A DNA stretch of 47,659 nt from Ruminococcus flavefaciens (GTDB taxonomy: Bacteria; Bacillota; Clostridia; Oscillospirales; Ruminococcaceae): the NCBI RefSeq assembly GCF_900143025.1, contig NZ_FRCT01000022.1, positions 1 to 47,659 of the forward strand, in the 5' to 3' direction. Positions within the stretch are counted from its first letter, which is position 1. Each line of letters begins with the position of its first letter. The position numbers and the translations under genes are program-made. Shown here piece after piece: positions 32,998 through 41,592 of the stretch. The notes under the pieces are model-generated. The model did not search any database. It had not been told where the DNA came from and was given only the letters and a program-made list of their open reading frames with translations.

Positions 32998-33300
32998 TTA
33001 TTTGCCCATTGCGTTAAAATATGTAATGAAGTCAGCTTTATTAATAAGTATTTTTCTGTTTTTACCTACTCCTGTACGAATTGACTTTACCTTTCCCTGC
33101 TTTACCATCTGGCGGACAGTATGCTCGGACAGTCCATCGATCATATCAGCGCATTCCTTGATAGTAAGCAGCTCGACTTTCTGCGGAGCTGCTACATTAT
33201 CTGCGTTTGATGTATCAGCTGCATCTTTCTTAATGCTTTCTTGAAGAGCAACCAGCTCATCAAAAATATTGTCAATTATCTCTTTAGTTGAATTACTCAT
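32998..33300 (-). CDS. xis: excisionase/helix-turn-helix DNA-binding protein
   Basis: A 100-residue protein. The first 45 residues are acidic and helical. The second half is a MerR/excisionase-type winged helix: LLTIKECADMIDGLSEHTVRQ, then GKVKSIRTG and KILINKADF. Such proteins bend DNA for excision by the neighbouring integrase. It is located 121 bp upstream of int on the same strand. It could also be a simple regulator. Confidence 0.75.
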   Translation of the reverse strand: MSNSTKEIIDNIFDELVALQESIKKDAADTSNADNVAAPQKVELLTIKECADMIDGLSEHTVRQMVKQGKVKSIRTGVGKNRKILINKADFITYFNAMGK

Positions 33301-33403
33301 AATGATAACCCTCTTTCTTTTTCAATAAAGTATATATCCAAGTATGCAATCTTGTGTGTTTAATGATTTTCTGCAACCTTGCAAGATTGCAGTTTTTTCT
33401 ATT

Positions 33404-34387
33404 TCAAACAGTATTGCATTCTTCCTTGCTTAACTGCCAATACCACTTATCATTCCTTTTTACGGATTTAACTCTTAAGTTTTTCTTTGCTTCATTCAAA
33501 GTTCTCTCAGAAATGTCCCTTATTTGTGCTTTGAATAGCAATTGCTTCTGCGGTATTGCAGCACCTTCGGACAATTCGTCCTTCAAGAGCTTTTCTGCCT
33601 GTTCTACCTTTGAAACGCTGCTTGTCCCATTAAGCAAATCATCAACGGATATGTCATATTTGCCTATAAATCGGAATCCTGTTTCTTTGTTTAATTCAAA
33701 GGCAATCGGTTCTCCCTCAGGAGCGAGACTGCTCTTGACCTGTGCCATAACTCTAATTGTAGGATTATCCTTTATCCTTCCGACAAGAAGTACACTTCTC
33801 GCAGATGCAGGGATATCTATCGAACCTAAGCTTCTGTATGAGGATTTCATTCCCATTGCCTTGTTCAAGTGTCCCACAAGAACGATCGCACAGTCATATT
33901 TGCGTGCAACGTCTGCAATATGCTTCATAATAGGTCTGATCTCGTTCGCCCTGTGCATATCTACATTCGCTCCAATATATGCCTGCAGCGGATCAAGTAT
34001 TACCAATCTGGCTTGAGTACGAAGTATCGCCTGTTCTAACCTTTCATCTGTCAGGGACAGCTCAACTTTACTTTCATCAATAACTGTTATCCTGCTGTAA
34101 TCGGCATTTGCAGCGACTAATCTCGGCTTAACAGTATCACTGAGTCCGTCTTCCGCTGTCTGATAAATAATATTTATTGGTTCAGCTGCGTTATAACTCT
34201 CAGGCAACTCTTGCCCTTTTGAAAGCATTGCTGCAAGATTTAATACAAGCGTTGTTTTTCCTTCGCCGGGATCGCCTTGTATTATAGTGATCTTACCGTA
34301 TGGTATGTACGGATACCAAAGCCATTCAACTTCTGTAGCTTCAACATCAGCCATATTAATCAATTCTAATTCAACATTATTATCCAT
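33404..34387 (-). CDS. RepA-like RecA-fold ATPase
   Basis: A 327-residue ATPase. Walker A is GDPGEGKTTLVLNLA near residue 38 and Walker B is ARLVILDPLQAYIG. The C-terminal 60 residues form a winged-helix-like region (RTLNEAKKNLRVKSVKRNDKW). The architecture matches the AAA_25/RepA-helicase type of plasmids and integrative elements, suggesting a role in replication or maintenance of the excised circle. It is transcribed divergently from the gene at 34738 across a repeat-rich interval. It is not a complete replication set: no initiator was recognised. Confidence 0.75.
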   Translation of the reverse strand: MDNNVELELINMADVEATEVEWLWYPYIPYGKITIIQGDPGEGKTTLVLNLAAMLSKGQELPESYNAAEPINIIYQTAEDGLSDTVKPRLVAANADYSRITVIDESKVELSLTDERLEQAILRTQARLVILDPLQAYIGANVDMHRANEIRPIMKHIADVARKYDCAIVLVGHLNKAMGMKSSYRSLGSIDIPASARSVLLVGRIKDNPTIRVMAQVKSSLAPEGEPIAFELNKETGFRFIGKYDISVDDLLNGTSSVSKVEQAEKLLKDELSEGAAIPQKQLLFKAQIRDISERTLNEAKKNLRVKSVKRNDKWYWQLSKEECNTV

Positions 34388-34737
34388 AGTAATAATTCTC
34401 CTTGCTCATATTTGCCACAATGTGGCAGCGTGGAATTACTCTCCACACAGGAACTCTTTACTCAAAGCTATATCACATCCTTGAAAAAAATATGAAGAAT
34501 CAGAAAACGCGTTAATTCTATCTTCTCGTCAAAAGTTATAGGTTCTTGTAACGTCTCGTAACTTTTGATGTGAACATTGTGACATATGCGCGAACCTATG
34601 TCAATATGTTCCTATCAACAAAAACACCATACCTATCAACTACGAAAAATTTTTTGGAATCACTTGACAAATAAAGGGAAATGTGATACCATTTTGTTGA
34701 TAGGTTTCATATTAAACCACTCAAAAAGGAGCTCAAT
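34388..34737. promoter_or_regulatory. repeat-rich control region between divergent genes
   Basis: Contains a 10-bp perfect inverted repeat (TCAAAAGTTA at 34529-34538 and its complement at 34559-34568). There are also three copies of CCTATCAAC: direct at 34611 and 34632, inverted at 34696. A promoter, TTGACA (34664-34669) and TACCAT (34687-34692) with 17 nt spacing, serves the gene at 34738. The copies surround this promoter, as operators or iterons would. Confidence 0.55.
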
Positions 34738-35796
34738 ATGGCACATATTTATGATAATACAGTTTTATTATATCGGATTTTATCAGAAGAAAGACGAGTA
34801 GAGTTTATCAATGTAATAAATGAAAAAAATACATTGAACTCTCTAACCGCAAAAGACATTGTAAGTATTGATTTTGATGAATTGCTTAGAGAAACAAAAG
34901 ACTTCCATAAATATTACTCTCAAATAAAAACTATTCTTTTAAATCAAATCAAAGAAGTTAATTATAGTGCTTTTGATATCCCACAAAAAATTATTGCACT
35001 TGATAATTATAATAACAGTTCAAATTTTATAACAACATACTATTTAAATAAGTTTAGAAGTCTTTTACCTGCTGAAAGTTCTTTCATATATAATCGAACG
35101 GTATTAAAGAACAAACAAAAAGCGAAATCCAAAATAAGAATAGAAAAAATGATTCAGAATATAGAAACGGTTACAGATCCAGAGTTTTTTTCGCATTTTA
35201 GTAGTATATCAAATCACGAACTAATAAAGGAATCTGATTTTATAATACGAGAAAGAAGTGAATATGAATATAGCTCCAGGGCTGTTATATATTTCGATAA
35301 TGTTCCTACCTTATTTAATGTTGCGGATACTTCACTCATCAATTTTTATTATGATTTTAGTTACGAACTTTATAAATCTGAGATGTCTATTGGAGTATGC
35401 GAATTCTGTCATAACGAATTTTTGGGCAGTAAAGGTATAAGGTACTGCAGCAATCCTCAATGCCAAAAAACATACTTTAAAATCGTCAAAAATCAGAATG
35501 AAAAAATAAGACGTAATTCTCCTTATGTAAAACCAATCACAACTATTGACAATTATATTTCGACAAATAAAAGCATTTTCTTAAAGAAAGTCAATAAAGA
35601 TCCAAAGATGAAGTTGAAATTTGAAAAGGTAGAAAAAAAAGTAAAGGAAGATATTCGAGACGAAATAAAACGACGAAAAATAAATGGACTACCTCCAAAT
35701 GATGATTCTTTAGATGGATTTATAAAAAACCAAAAGGAGACAATTCTTCATCTTATTTGGAAACTTCTTAAAGAGTACGATAACAATAATTCTTAA
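34738..35796 (+). CDS. DUF6076-like protein with a C-terminal zinc finger
   Basis: A 352-residue protein, AT-rich compared with the chromosome. The N-terminal two thirds is helical and of unknown function. Near residue 221 is a treble-clef-like CEFCHNEFLG plus YCSNPQCQ, which suggests binding of DNA or RNA, followed by a Lys-rich helical tail. It resembles Firmicute DUF6076 proteins found on mobile elements. AAGGAG precedes the ATG. It is controlled by a promoter flanked by CCTATCAAC repeats. Function unknown. Confidence 0.65.
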   Translation: MAHIYDNTVLLYRILSEERRVEFINVINEKNTLNSLTAKDIVSIDFDELLRETKDFHKYYSQIKTILLNQIKEVNYSAFDIPQKIIALDNYNNSSNFITTYYLNKFRSLLPAESSFIYNRTVLKNKQKAKSKIRIEKMIQNIETVTDPEFFSHFSSISNHELIKESDFIIRERSEYEYSSRAVIYFDNVPTLFNVADTSLINFYYDFSYELYKSEMSIGVCEFCHNEFLGSKGIRYCSNPQCQKTYFKIVKNQNEKIRRNSPYVKPITTIDNYISTNKSIFLKKVNKDPKMKLKFEKVEKKVKEDIRDEIKRRKINGLPPNDDSLDGFIKNQKETILHLIWKLLKEYDNNNS

Positions 35797-35830
35797 TTAC
35801 TATTAAGCCCAGCGTGAAAGGAGATCAAAA

Positions 35831-36175
35831 ATGGAGAATCAAAAAAGCAACCGCAAACCTTTTACAGAATTGTACCTGACCAAGAATCAGATTGAAGGTA
35901 TGATGTATGTACTTGACAGTTATCTTAATGCTGACAAGTATCATAAGTTTGGTCAGTATGCAGACAGAATGAAACAAAAAATTCTTAATCACGGCAGAAC
36001 ATTCATCAACAGCGATGAAGAAATGGTATCATTATTGATGTATGAAACAGATATGATTATATTGCTCAAGCTGTTCTCTACATACATTTCTGCGGTACAG
36101 GAAATACCAAAAGATTATTTTTCAGAAATAGTCGAGGCTCAAAAAGCAAGAGCAATTGAATCTTTAAATCATTAA
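35831..36175 (+). CDS. hypothetical helical protein of the element
   Basis: A 114-residue soluble, mostly helical protein (NQIEGMMYVLDSYLNADKY start region). No family is recognised. AAAGGAG precedes the ATG. It lies 35 bp after the DUF6076-like gene, probably on the same transcript, and upstream of the hairpin-rich leader of the relaxase gene. It could be a mobilization accessory by position, which is inference. Confidence 0.55.
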   Translation: MENQKSNRKPFTELYLTKNQIEGMMYVLDSYLNADKYHKFGQYADRMKQKILNHGRTFINSDEEMVSLLMYETDMIILLKLFSTYISAVQEIPKDYFSEIVEAQKARAIESLNH

Positions 36176-36181
36176 AAAGGG

Positions 36182-36280
36182 TTTGGGATATTCCCAAATA
36201 AGCGGAGCAAAAAAATGAACTGCCTACTGAAGTTTTCAGAGAAAAATAATGTGTTTTCTCTGAAAAAACAGCAGGCAGTT
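36182..36280 (+). other. oriT: candidate oriT with two hairpins upstream of the relaxase
   Basis: TTTGGGATATTCCCAAA forms a small hairpin (36182-36198). A long stem follows: AACTGCC...GGCAGTT with inner TTTTCAGAGAAAA / TTTTCTCTGAAAA (36218-36280). The loop holds TAATGTG-T (36247-36254), close to the MobV nick sequence TAGTGTG/TTA of the pMV158 family. A third inverted repeat, CTGTTC...GAACAG, lies further on (about 36331-36380). Confidence 0.5.
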
Positions 36281-36482
36281 TTATCAAGTCAAGGAAGAAT
36301 TCCTTGCCCAAAGTTGCATTTATTGCAACGCTCTGTTCTGTATGAAAATAATCTTCTGATTATTTGCGTACGGAACAGATATTGGGTAGCAACACCCATG
36401 TGTACCAAAGGAGTATTTCCTTACAGGAATTGCTCAAAAATTATTCAATCTTCATTGAAAAAAGAAACAGGGAGGGATATGA

Positions 36483-38348
36483 GTGAAAGGATTTAGCATT
36501 AGTTTTACTCTCGGAAAAGCAAGCTCAGTTCACGGCGGCAATGTCGATCATAATAACAGAGATTTCATAGCTAAGAATGTTGATCCGACTAAGACCGACA
36601 ACAATATTCTATACAAAGCTCAGGATATTGAAACAGCTTATCACGAACTTTTTGATGCCGCAGTTGCTGAGTATAATTCAAAAAAGTCACGCCCAAGCAG
36701 ACGTATTAATGATTATTATGAGCACATAAAAAATGGACGACGTGAAGAAACCTACTATGAAACTATCGTTCAGTTTGGCAGCGTACAAGACGCACCCTGC
36801 GGAAGTGAACGTGGTGAAGTTGCAAAGAAAATGCTCGACGATTATATGAAAGGATTTCAAAAACGTAATCCAAATCTTCATGTATTCAATGCTATCCTGC
36901 ACATGGATGAAGCAAGTCCTCACATTCATATCGACTTCATTCCCTTTTATACACAAGGCAGAACCAACGGTCTGAGCAAAGGTGTTTCAATGAAGGCAGC
37001 TTTGATAGAGCAAGGGTATAAATCAAACGGAAAGATGACTAATCATTTGATTGAGTGGGAAAATTCTGAACGCAAAGTTATGGAAACAATTATAAATTCC
37101 TACGGTTATGAGCGTGAAGAAATGAATGCCAAATACAAACATCTCTCTGTAGAAGATTACAAAATAAAACAAGATGAAAATACAATACGTACTTCATTGA
37201 AAAGAAATCATTATGTTTCTTCCGATGATATCTCCCAAGAAAAAATGCGTAGTTTAATGTTTAAACTATCATCTGCTGATAAAAAAATCGCTGCGCTTGA
37301 AAAAGAAAAAAGCTCTCCGAACAAATCATTTTTCTACTCCAATCCTGACAAGCAAGCATTCATTCAATCCAAAATGGACGCAGCTAATATTCCTTATGTT
37401 GAAACTGAAAACGGCTTTGATGCTCAGGAATGTTATGTCAAACAAATAAGAGAATGGGAGAAAATTTTCAAGCCTTCTTCAAAATCTTTTCGGGAACAGC
37501 TCATCGATGAGATCGATAAACTGCTCATGCGCTGCAGCGATGTAGATGAACTATATAAGAAACTTGAAGCCGATGGTTTTGCTGTTAAGCTCGGAAGATA
37601 TATCTCTGTAAGACCGCCGAAGGCAGAAAGGTTCATTCGATTAAAATCTCTCGGAGAGGAATATAATGAACGCGCATTACAGAACAGGATACAGCAAAGC
37701 CACAAATTTGAAGTCAAACTCAACGAAAATATTGATAAGGCAGAGGCTGATAACCTGCCTTCATTAAAAATACTGAAAACGATGCGGTTCTATACAGTAA
37801 CATTCAAAAAAGGACTGCTGCCATGTCATAAGAAGCACAAACAGCTGCCATTTTCATGGTTAAATGATGAGGAGCTCGACAGGTTGCTGCTTCTGAACAG
37901 GAAAATAAACGCAGGAGAGACTATTGAGTCCATGAAAAAGGAGTTTGAGCTCAAAGAGCTTGAATTGAAAGAAAAGAATGCTGCTGCCGAGGAAGCTCTG
38001 AAGCGTTATCAGCGGCTTGCAAGGGCTGAGGAAGCCTTTTTGGTGCTGTATGAAGGAAAGGAATCTTCTTTTATTTCAATAAAGCAAGCAGAACAGTACC
38101 GTGAAGCCTATCCCAATATTACCGAGAGCAACTATGTTGAGGTATTTAAATTTACAGAACAGGCTAAGAGTGATTCCGACGCTGCCAAGAGTATTGTACA
38201 GGAAGCAGAACAGGAGCTGCGTTCTCTCGGCGGTGCTATCGCCATTGCAGCAAAGGTTCAGGCTGGCACTTACGTTCAGGAGCTTGTCTGCACGGAAAAC
38301 ATTCACCGCAATGCGGATATTCTGCCTAATGGGGTATTTCAGCTATAG
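36483..38348 (+). CDS. MobV/Mob_Pre-family relaxase
   Basis: A 621-residue mobilization protein that would nick oriT and lead the strand into a recipient. It begins FSISFTLGKASSVHGGNVDHNNRDF and reaches the relaxase motif III HMDEASPHIHIDFIPF, the metal-binding His triad region, near residue 145. The rest is a long charged region with coiled-coil character (about residues 470-560). The start codon is GTG at 36483 with GGAGG upstream; an ATG 5 bp earlier (36478) leads to an immediate stop. No transfer apparatus genes are in the element. Confidence 0.85.
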   Translation: MKGFSISFTLGKASSVHGGNVDHNNRDFIAKNVDPTKTDNNILYKAQDIETAYHELFDAAVAEYNSKKSRPSRRINDYYEHIKNGRREETYYETIVQFGSVQDAPCGSERGEVAKKMLDDYMKGFQKRNPNLHVFNAILHMDEASPHIHIDFIPFYTQGRTNGLSKGVSMKAALIEQGYKSNGKMTNHLIEWENSERKVMETIINSYGYEREEMNAKYKHLSVEDYKIKQDENTIRTSLKRNHYVSSDDISQEKMRSLMFKLSSADKKIAALEKEKSSPNKSFFYSNPDKQAFIQSKMDAANIPYVETENGFDAQECYVKQIREWEKIFKPSSKSFREQLIDEIDKLLMRCSDVDELYKKLEADGFAVKLGRYISVRPPKAERFIRLKSLGEEYNERALQNRIQQSHKFEVKLNENIDKAEADNLPSLKILKTMRFYTVTFKKGLLPCHKKHKQLPFSWLNDEELDRLLLLNRKINAGETIESMKKEFELKELELKEKNAAAEEALKRYQRLARAEEAFLVLYEGKESSFISIKQAEQYREAYPNITESNYVEVFKFTEQAKSDSDAAKSIVQEAEQELRSLGGAIAIAAKVQAGTYVQELVCTENIHRNADILPNGVFQL

Positions 38349-38412
38349 AATTAATATTGGCAAGGAGCTTGATTTCCATAGAACGTTATCCTTAACGGCT
38401 TTGTCAAGAAAT

Positions 38413-39303
38413 TTATTTCTTTGCAATAGTTCTTTTAGAATTTGCCAAGTACGTGTTTTTAGAAAAAGGACCTTTGTATGTTTCTTCATCTAAGAAACCA
38501 AGAATAACTTTTATACTTTCTTTATCGTTAGGTAATTTGATTTTTCTGTTTTCAACATCAATTTTAATATCAACTTTGGAAGCAAGTGATTTTATTTGCG
38601 ATGCAGAATAATTCTCTAATACTCTTGAGTCGTTTATCATGGCTATTTTTCGCCTAATCCAAGTATCAGCCATTGATTTAAATGATGCAGCATCTTCAAT
38701 CAATAAATTCTCATTTGTTACAAATGAAGCCACTTCTTGATCGGTTGCAGAACGATAATATCCACTAAGATCAAATATCTGGCGTGCAAAATAGAAGGAA
38801 ACAAATTGCAATTCATTTGCCGTATAAAAGCAATCAATACTATCCGCTATACTAATTCCATATCTTTTTTCTTGTGAGAACGTATTTTCACTTAAAAACA
38901 GATTAAACCATTTGGGTGAAATATATTGTTCTTTACGAAATCGCTGAAATGCTATATTGAACTTTTCAGAATCATCTGATTCTATTCGTTCACCAATAAA
39001 AACAGCTTTGATTTCTGGAAATATACCATTCTCTTTCTGAAGGCTCTTTACGCCAATTGGATCTCGAATAGCATCCATTATTTCAGGTGGAAGTTGAAAG
39101 TTTTCAATTGTTAGGAATTCACCTGTAAGAGGTTTATAACTACCATCAAATACCACCTTAGTTTTTTCATTAAGCAATTCATCATGTGCATTAGAAAAGC
39201 TAATACACAGCTCTTGTTGCGTAGTTGCATCCATTTCTAAGCGATAAACAAAGTCTTCATTCTTGTCGGCTCTAATTACCATAGCAACACAGTTATCAAA
39301 CAT
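38413..39303 (-). CDS. kwaB: Kiwa antiphage protein KwaB (DUF4868)
   Basis: A 296-residue soluble protein of the DUF4868 type. It has a beta-rich N-terminal part, an IFPEIKAVFIGERIE segment, a middle FYTANELQFVSFYFARQIF stretch and a C-terminal KVILGFLDEETYKG...TYLANSK block, like the LnD-S-T-Y end of DUF4868. In Kiwa, KwaB works with membrane KwaA to stop phage replication. It follows kwaA by 2 bp, with GGGGGAAA as ribosome-binding site inside the kwaA end. It is convergent with the relaxase gene. Confidence 0.75.
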   Translation of the reverse strand: MFDNCVAMVIRADKNEDFVYRLEMDATTQQELCISFSNAHDELLNEKTKVVFDGSYKPLTGEFLTIENFQLPPEIMDAIRDPIGVKSLQKENGIFPEIKAVFIGERIESDDSEKFNIAFQRFRKEQYISPKWFNLFLSENTFSQEKRYGISIADSIDCFYTANELQFVSFYFARQIFDLSGYYRSATDQEVASFVTNENLLIEDAASFKSMADTWIRRKIAMINDSRVLENYSASQIKSLASKVDIKIDVENRKIKLPNDKESIKVILGFLDEETYKGPFSKNTYLANSKRTIAKK

Positions 39304-39305
39304 TT

Positions 39306-39830
39306 TTATTTCCCCCTATCCAACAATAAATAATCAAACATTTGCCCGACTACTTTAATATCTTGTTTTCTTCGTAATTTTCGCTTGCTTAATAACAAAT
39401 ATCCAGAAATACCATTTTCCGCACTAATTTGATAAAAGTGATAGCCCACTATAAATAATAGCAGATTTGGTGGATTATCATTAAAAAACGGAAGAAGGCA
39501 AAGTAGTATAATGGCAATTACAGCACATACTATGATATTAAAATCTTCAAAAGCCAAATTGCCAAACGGTAAAAGATATGAGATAACATACCCAACTAAC
39601 CAACCATCATTTGGAGATATATCACTAACTCTAATCGGCATTGATGACATATTCTTTTTTCCATAGATAAACATAATAATGAATAAAACAGATATCAATG
39701 CTCCTATACCGATAATAGATAAAGGAATAATATAATCATCTTTCTTAATATACCATGTAATTGCAAATGTACAAAACAAAGGTACTGCCATAGAAAGATT
39801 ATAGATTATTTTTGAAAGAGTATTCAACAT
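39306..39830 (-). CDS. kwaA: Kiwa antiphage membrane protein KwaA
   Basis: A 174-residue membrane protein with about four to five hydrophobic segments (roughly residues 10-28, 34-55, 74-90, 98-116, 122-136) and a basic C-terminus KRKLRRKQD. Size, topology and immediate pairing with a DUF4868 gene identify it as KwaA, the proposed membrane sensor of Kiwa. The sequence alone would not be enough. AAAGGAG precedes the ATG. An XRE regulator gene lies 63 bp upstream on the same strand. Confidence 0.72.
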   Translation of the reverse strand: MLNTLSKIIYNLSMAVPLFCTFAITWYIKKDDYIIPLSIIGIGALISVLFIIMFIYGKKNMSSMPIRVSDISPNDGWLVGYVISYLLPFGNLAFEDFNIIVCAVIAIILLCLLPFFNDNPPNLLLFIVGYHFYQISAENGISGYLLLSKRKLRRKQDIKVVGQMFDYLLLDRGK

Positions 39831-39893
39831 TTATGATCTCCTTTCATTATATTATTCGTTTTCATTAATTCTTTACGCTAACTCTCCATTACC

Positions 39894-40220
39894 TTAAACA
39901 AATGGAATTTTAAGCATATCTTTTTTTACTCTTTTCACGCGAGGCATAGGACGCTCATCTGTTTGGGCCGAGGGTATAACAACAGGCTCAGGGATAAGCA
40001 GCTCAATGTTGCTACCAAGCTCAAGAGCTTTCATAAGCTTAATCAAATTCAAAAGTCCGATATCATTTCCATTTTCAAATCTGACTATAGTGCCAACCGA
40101 AACTTTAGACTTCTCTGCCAACTCTGCCATAGTCATAGGATAATTGATCCTATATTGCTTAAATCGGTATGAGAGTTCCTCGGAGATCAATCTTTCCTGC
40201 ATTTGAGATTCAATCTTCAT
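39894..40220 (-). CDS. XRE-family transcription regulator
   Basis: A 108-residue protein with one helix-turn-helix: MTMAELAEKSKVSVGTIVRF, continuing ENG, near residues 28-50. The C-terminal part is Pro/Arg/Lys-rich. AAGGGG precedes the ATG. Its promoter (40254-40282) is flanked by two copies of TTAGTTAAAC, so it probably represses itself and the kwaAB genes that follow. The helix-turn-helix resembles HipB-type antitoxins, but no hipA is present. Confidence 0.8.
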   Translation of the reverse strand: MKIESQMQERLISEELSYRFKQYRINYPMTMAELAEKSKVSVGTIVRFENGNDIGLLNLIKLMKALELGSNIELLIPEPVVIPSAQTDERPMPRVKRVKKDMLKIPFV

Positions 40221-40241
40221 TCAGTTGCCCCTTTCAAACAA

Positions 40242-40294
40242 TTAGTTAAACATAGTATACAATACAATAGCGAAAAATGCAATATTAGTTAAAC
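40242..40294. promoter_or_regulatory. promoter of the XRE-kwaA-kwaB unit with paired operators
   Basis: On the minus strand TTGCAT (40277-40282) and TATACT (40254-40259) are spaced by 17 nt. TTAGTTAAAC occurs at 40242-40251 (at the start site) and at 40285-40294 (just upstream of the -35), 43 bp apart. A third, imperfect GTTA...TAAC lies near 40317-40335. Confidence 0.65.
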
Positions 40295-40361
40295 GAATTT
40301 TTCAGAATTTACATTAAGTTAGCATAATTTAACGATTATTTTTCAAATCTCCAACAAAAGC

Positions 40362-40390
40362 TTGACATCATCACATTAAAGTGCTAAAAT
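40362..40390 (+). promoter_or_regulatory. promoter of the tnpV gene
   Basis: TTGACA (40362-40367) and TAAAAT (40385-40390) are spaced by 17 nt, about 65 nt upstream of the ATG at 40457. Confidence 0.75.
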
Positions 40391-40456
40391 ATTGATATAG
40401 AAAGATCTTTCTTCAAATCGAATCGACTCATTCCATTCCCGAAAGGAGCGTCAAGT

Positions 40457-40759
40457 ATGGAGAAAAACAAGGATAAAATTGTAATCGGTCAATATGGTCG
40501 CATGAAAGAACTGTACCTCAAGTACAACAAACCGAAGGAATACCGCAGAATGGTCAAGGAGGATGAATTGAATTCTTTCTTGCACAAAATCGATATAATT
40601 GCCTCAGAAATGGAAGAAGACCTTGCCGTGAGACTTGCCAAGGGAAGCGGTTTGACCGAGGAAATAAAGAATACAGATCCAGAAAGATGGATCGGACTCA
40701 TGAACAATTTCCGTATGTGTGCAAGAGAAATGGTTATCAAGGATATTATCGAAGAATAG
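40457..40759 (+). CDS. tnpV: TnpV-family transposon-associated protein
   Basis: A 100-residue soluble helical protein. The pattern IGQYGRMKELYLK, then EMEEDLAVRLAKGSGLTEEIK and RWIGLMNNFRMCAREMVIK, is that of TnpV, a small protein common in Clostridial integrative elements, function unknown. GAAAGGAG precedes the ATG. It is shorter than most TnpV because the N-terminal 25-30 residues are missing or replaced. It is divergently oriented to the XRE/Kiwa unit. Confidence 0.8.
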   Translation: MEKNKDKIVIGQYGRMKELYLKYNKPKEYRRMVKEDELNSFLHKIDIIASEMEEDLAVRLAKGSGLTEEIKNTDPERWIGLMNNFRMCAREMVIKDIIEE

Positions 40760-40785
40760 CCATGTGTTACGAAAAGAGGTAAAAT

Positions 40786-41265
40786 ATGAAACGACAAGAA
40801 GTTGAATTAGCACTTGCAGGCAGAGCGTATTTAATAATTCACGGCGTTGAATATGAAAATGTGGGTGGTAGCGGTGATGAAGGCTTTTGCTTCGTTCCAG
40901 TAAAACATGACGGCTGGTCTGTATTAAAATATGATCAGTTGCTTAATAGTGATTATACTATCAGAATAAAGGATATGTATAAAATGCAGGACTTAGGCAA
41001 CGTAACAGCTCACGAATACTGCATAAATTCTCATGGATACAACTTTTATTGTCTTATAGGCAATCGTATAACTGGTGGTTTTATTTCAATTATGAACTGG
41101 GGCATTATTGCAGATTTTGAACCTGATTCCAGTTTTTATAACCGCACAAGTCTTGAAGGAGCCTTTGACGGAAACAAATTGATAGAACAGTATTTCTCAA
41201 AAGAAGAGCAAGAGGATATATGCGCTGATATAGCAGATAATTTAACGCCTTTGTTCTTTGAATAA
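40786..41265 (+). CDS. hypothetical protein of the element
   Basis: A 159-residue soluble, alpha/beta protein with several aromatic-rich stretches (HEYCINSHGYNFYCLIGN, then NRTSLEGAFDGNKLIEQYF). No membrane segment and no motif is recognised. GAGGT precedes the ATG. It lies between tnpV and the HicB-like gene, possibly on one transcript. It could be part of an unrecognised toxin-antitoxin or defence pair, but nothing in the sequence shows this. Confidence 0.55.
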   Translation: MKRQEVELALAGRAYLIIHGVEYENVGGSGDEGFCFVPVKHDGWSVLKYDQLLNSDYTIRIKDMYKMQDLGNVTAHEYCINSHGYNFYCLIGNRITGGFISIMNWGIIADFEPDSSFYNRTSLEGAFDGNKLIEQYFSKEEQEDICADIADNLTPLFFE

Positions 41266-41283
41266 TATTTAGGAGGACTTATT

Positions 41284-41574
41284 ATGGCAAAATATGCTTA
41301 TCCTGCAATTTTTAAAGCTGAAAAAAGCGGCTACTCCGTATCGTTCCCTGACATTTCAGGCTGTTTTACTCAAGGCGATACTCTTGAAGAAGCTAAAGAT
41401 AATTCCAAAGACGCATTATGTCTTATGCTATACGATATTGAAGAGAAAGGAGAAGCTATACCTGAAGTATCTAAATTGAAAGAAATACAGGCAAAATGTA
41501 AAGATATTGCCTGTATTATAAACTGTGATACTTCCGAATATAGAAGCCACTTTAAAAAACTTGGTCTTCATTAA
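41284..41574 (+). CDS. HicB-like protein without HicA partner, lacking the DNA-binding tail
   Basis: A 96-residue protein with the partially degraded RNase H-like fold of HicB: YPAIFKAEKSGYSVSFPDIS, then GCFTQGDTLEEAKDN. Usual HicB antitoxins continue with a ribbon-helix-helix or helix-turn-helix of about 35 residues; here the chain ends SHFKKLGLH, so the DNA-binding part is missing. No hicA (about 60 residues) is found on either side. AGGAGG precedes the ATG. It may be a decayed or repurposed antitoxin. Confidence 0.75.
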   Translation: MAKYAYPAIFKAEKSGYSVSFPDISGCFTQGDTLEEAKDNSKDALCLMLYDIEEKGEAIPEVSKLKEIQAKCKDIACIINCDTSEYRSHFKKLGLH

Positions 41575-41592
41575 AGTTGGGGCAAAATGATT

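Noticed and set aside
36215..36496. 93-codon open frame upstream of the relaxase
   Set aside because: It is made of the hairpin-rich leader, starts without a ribosome-binding site and overlaps the relaxase start. The DNA structure explains it better.
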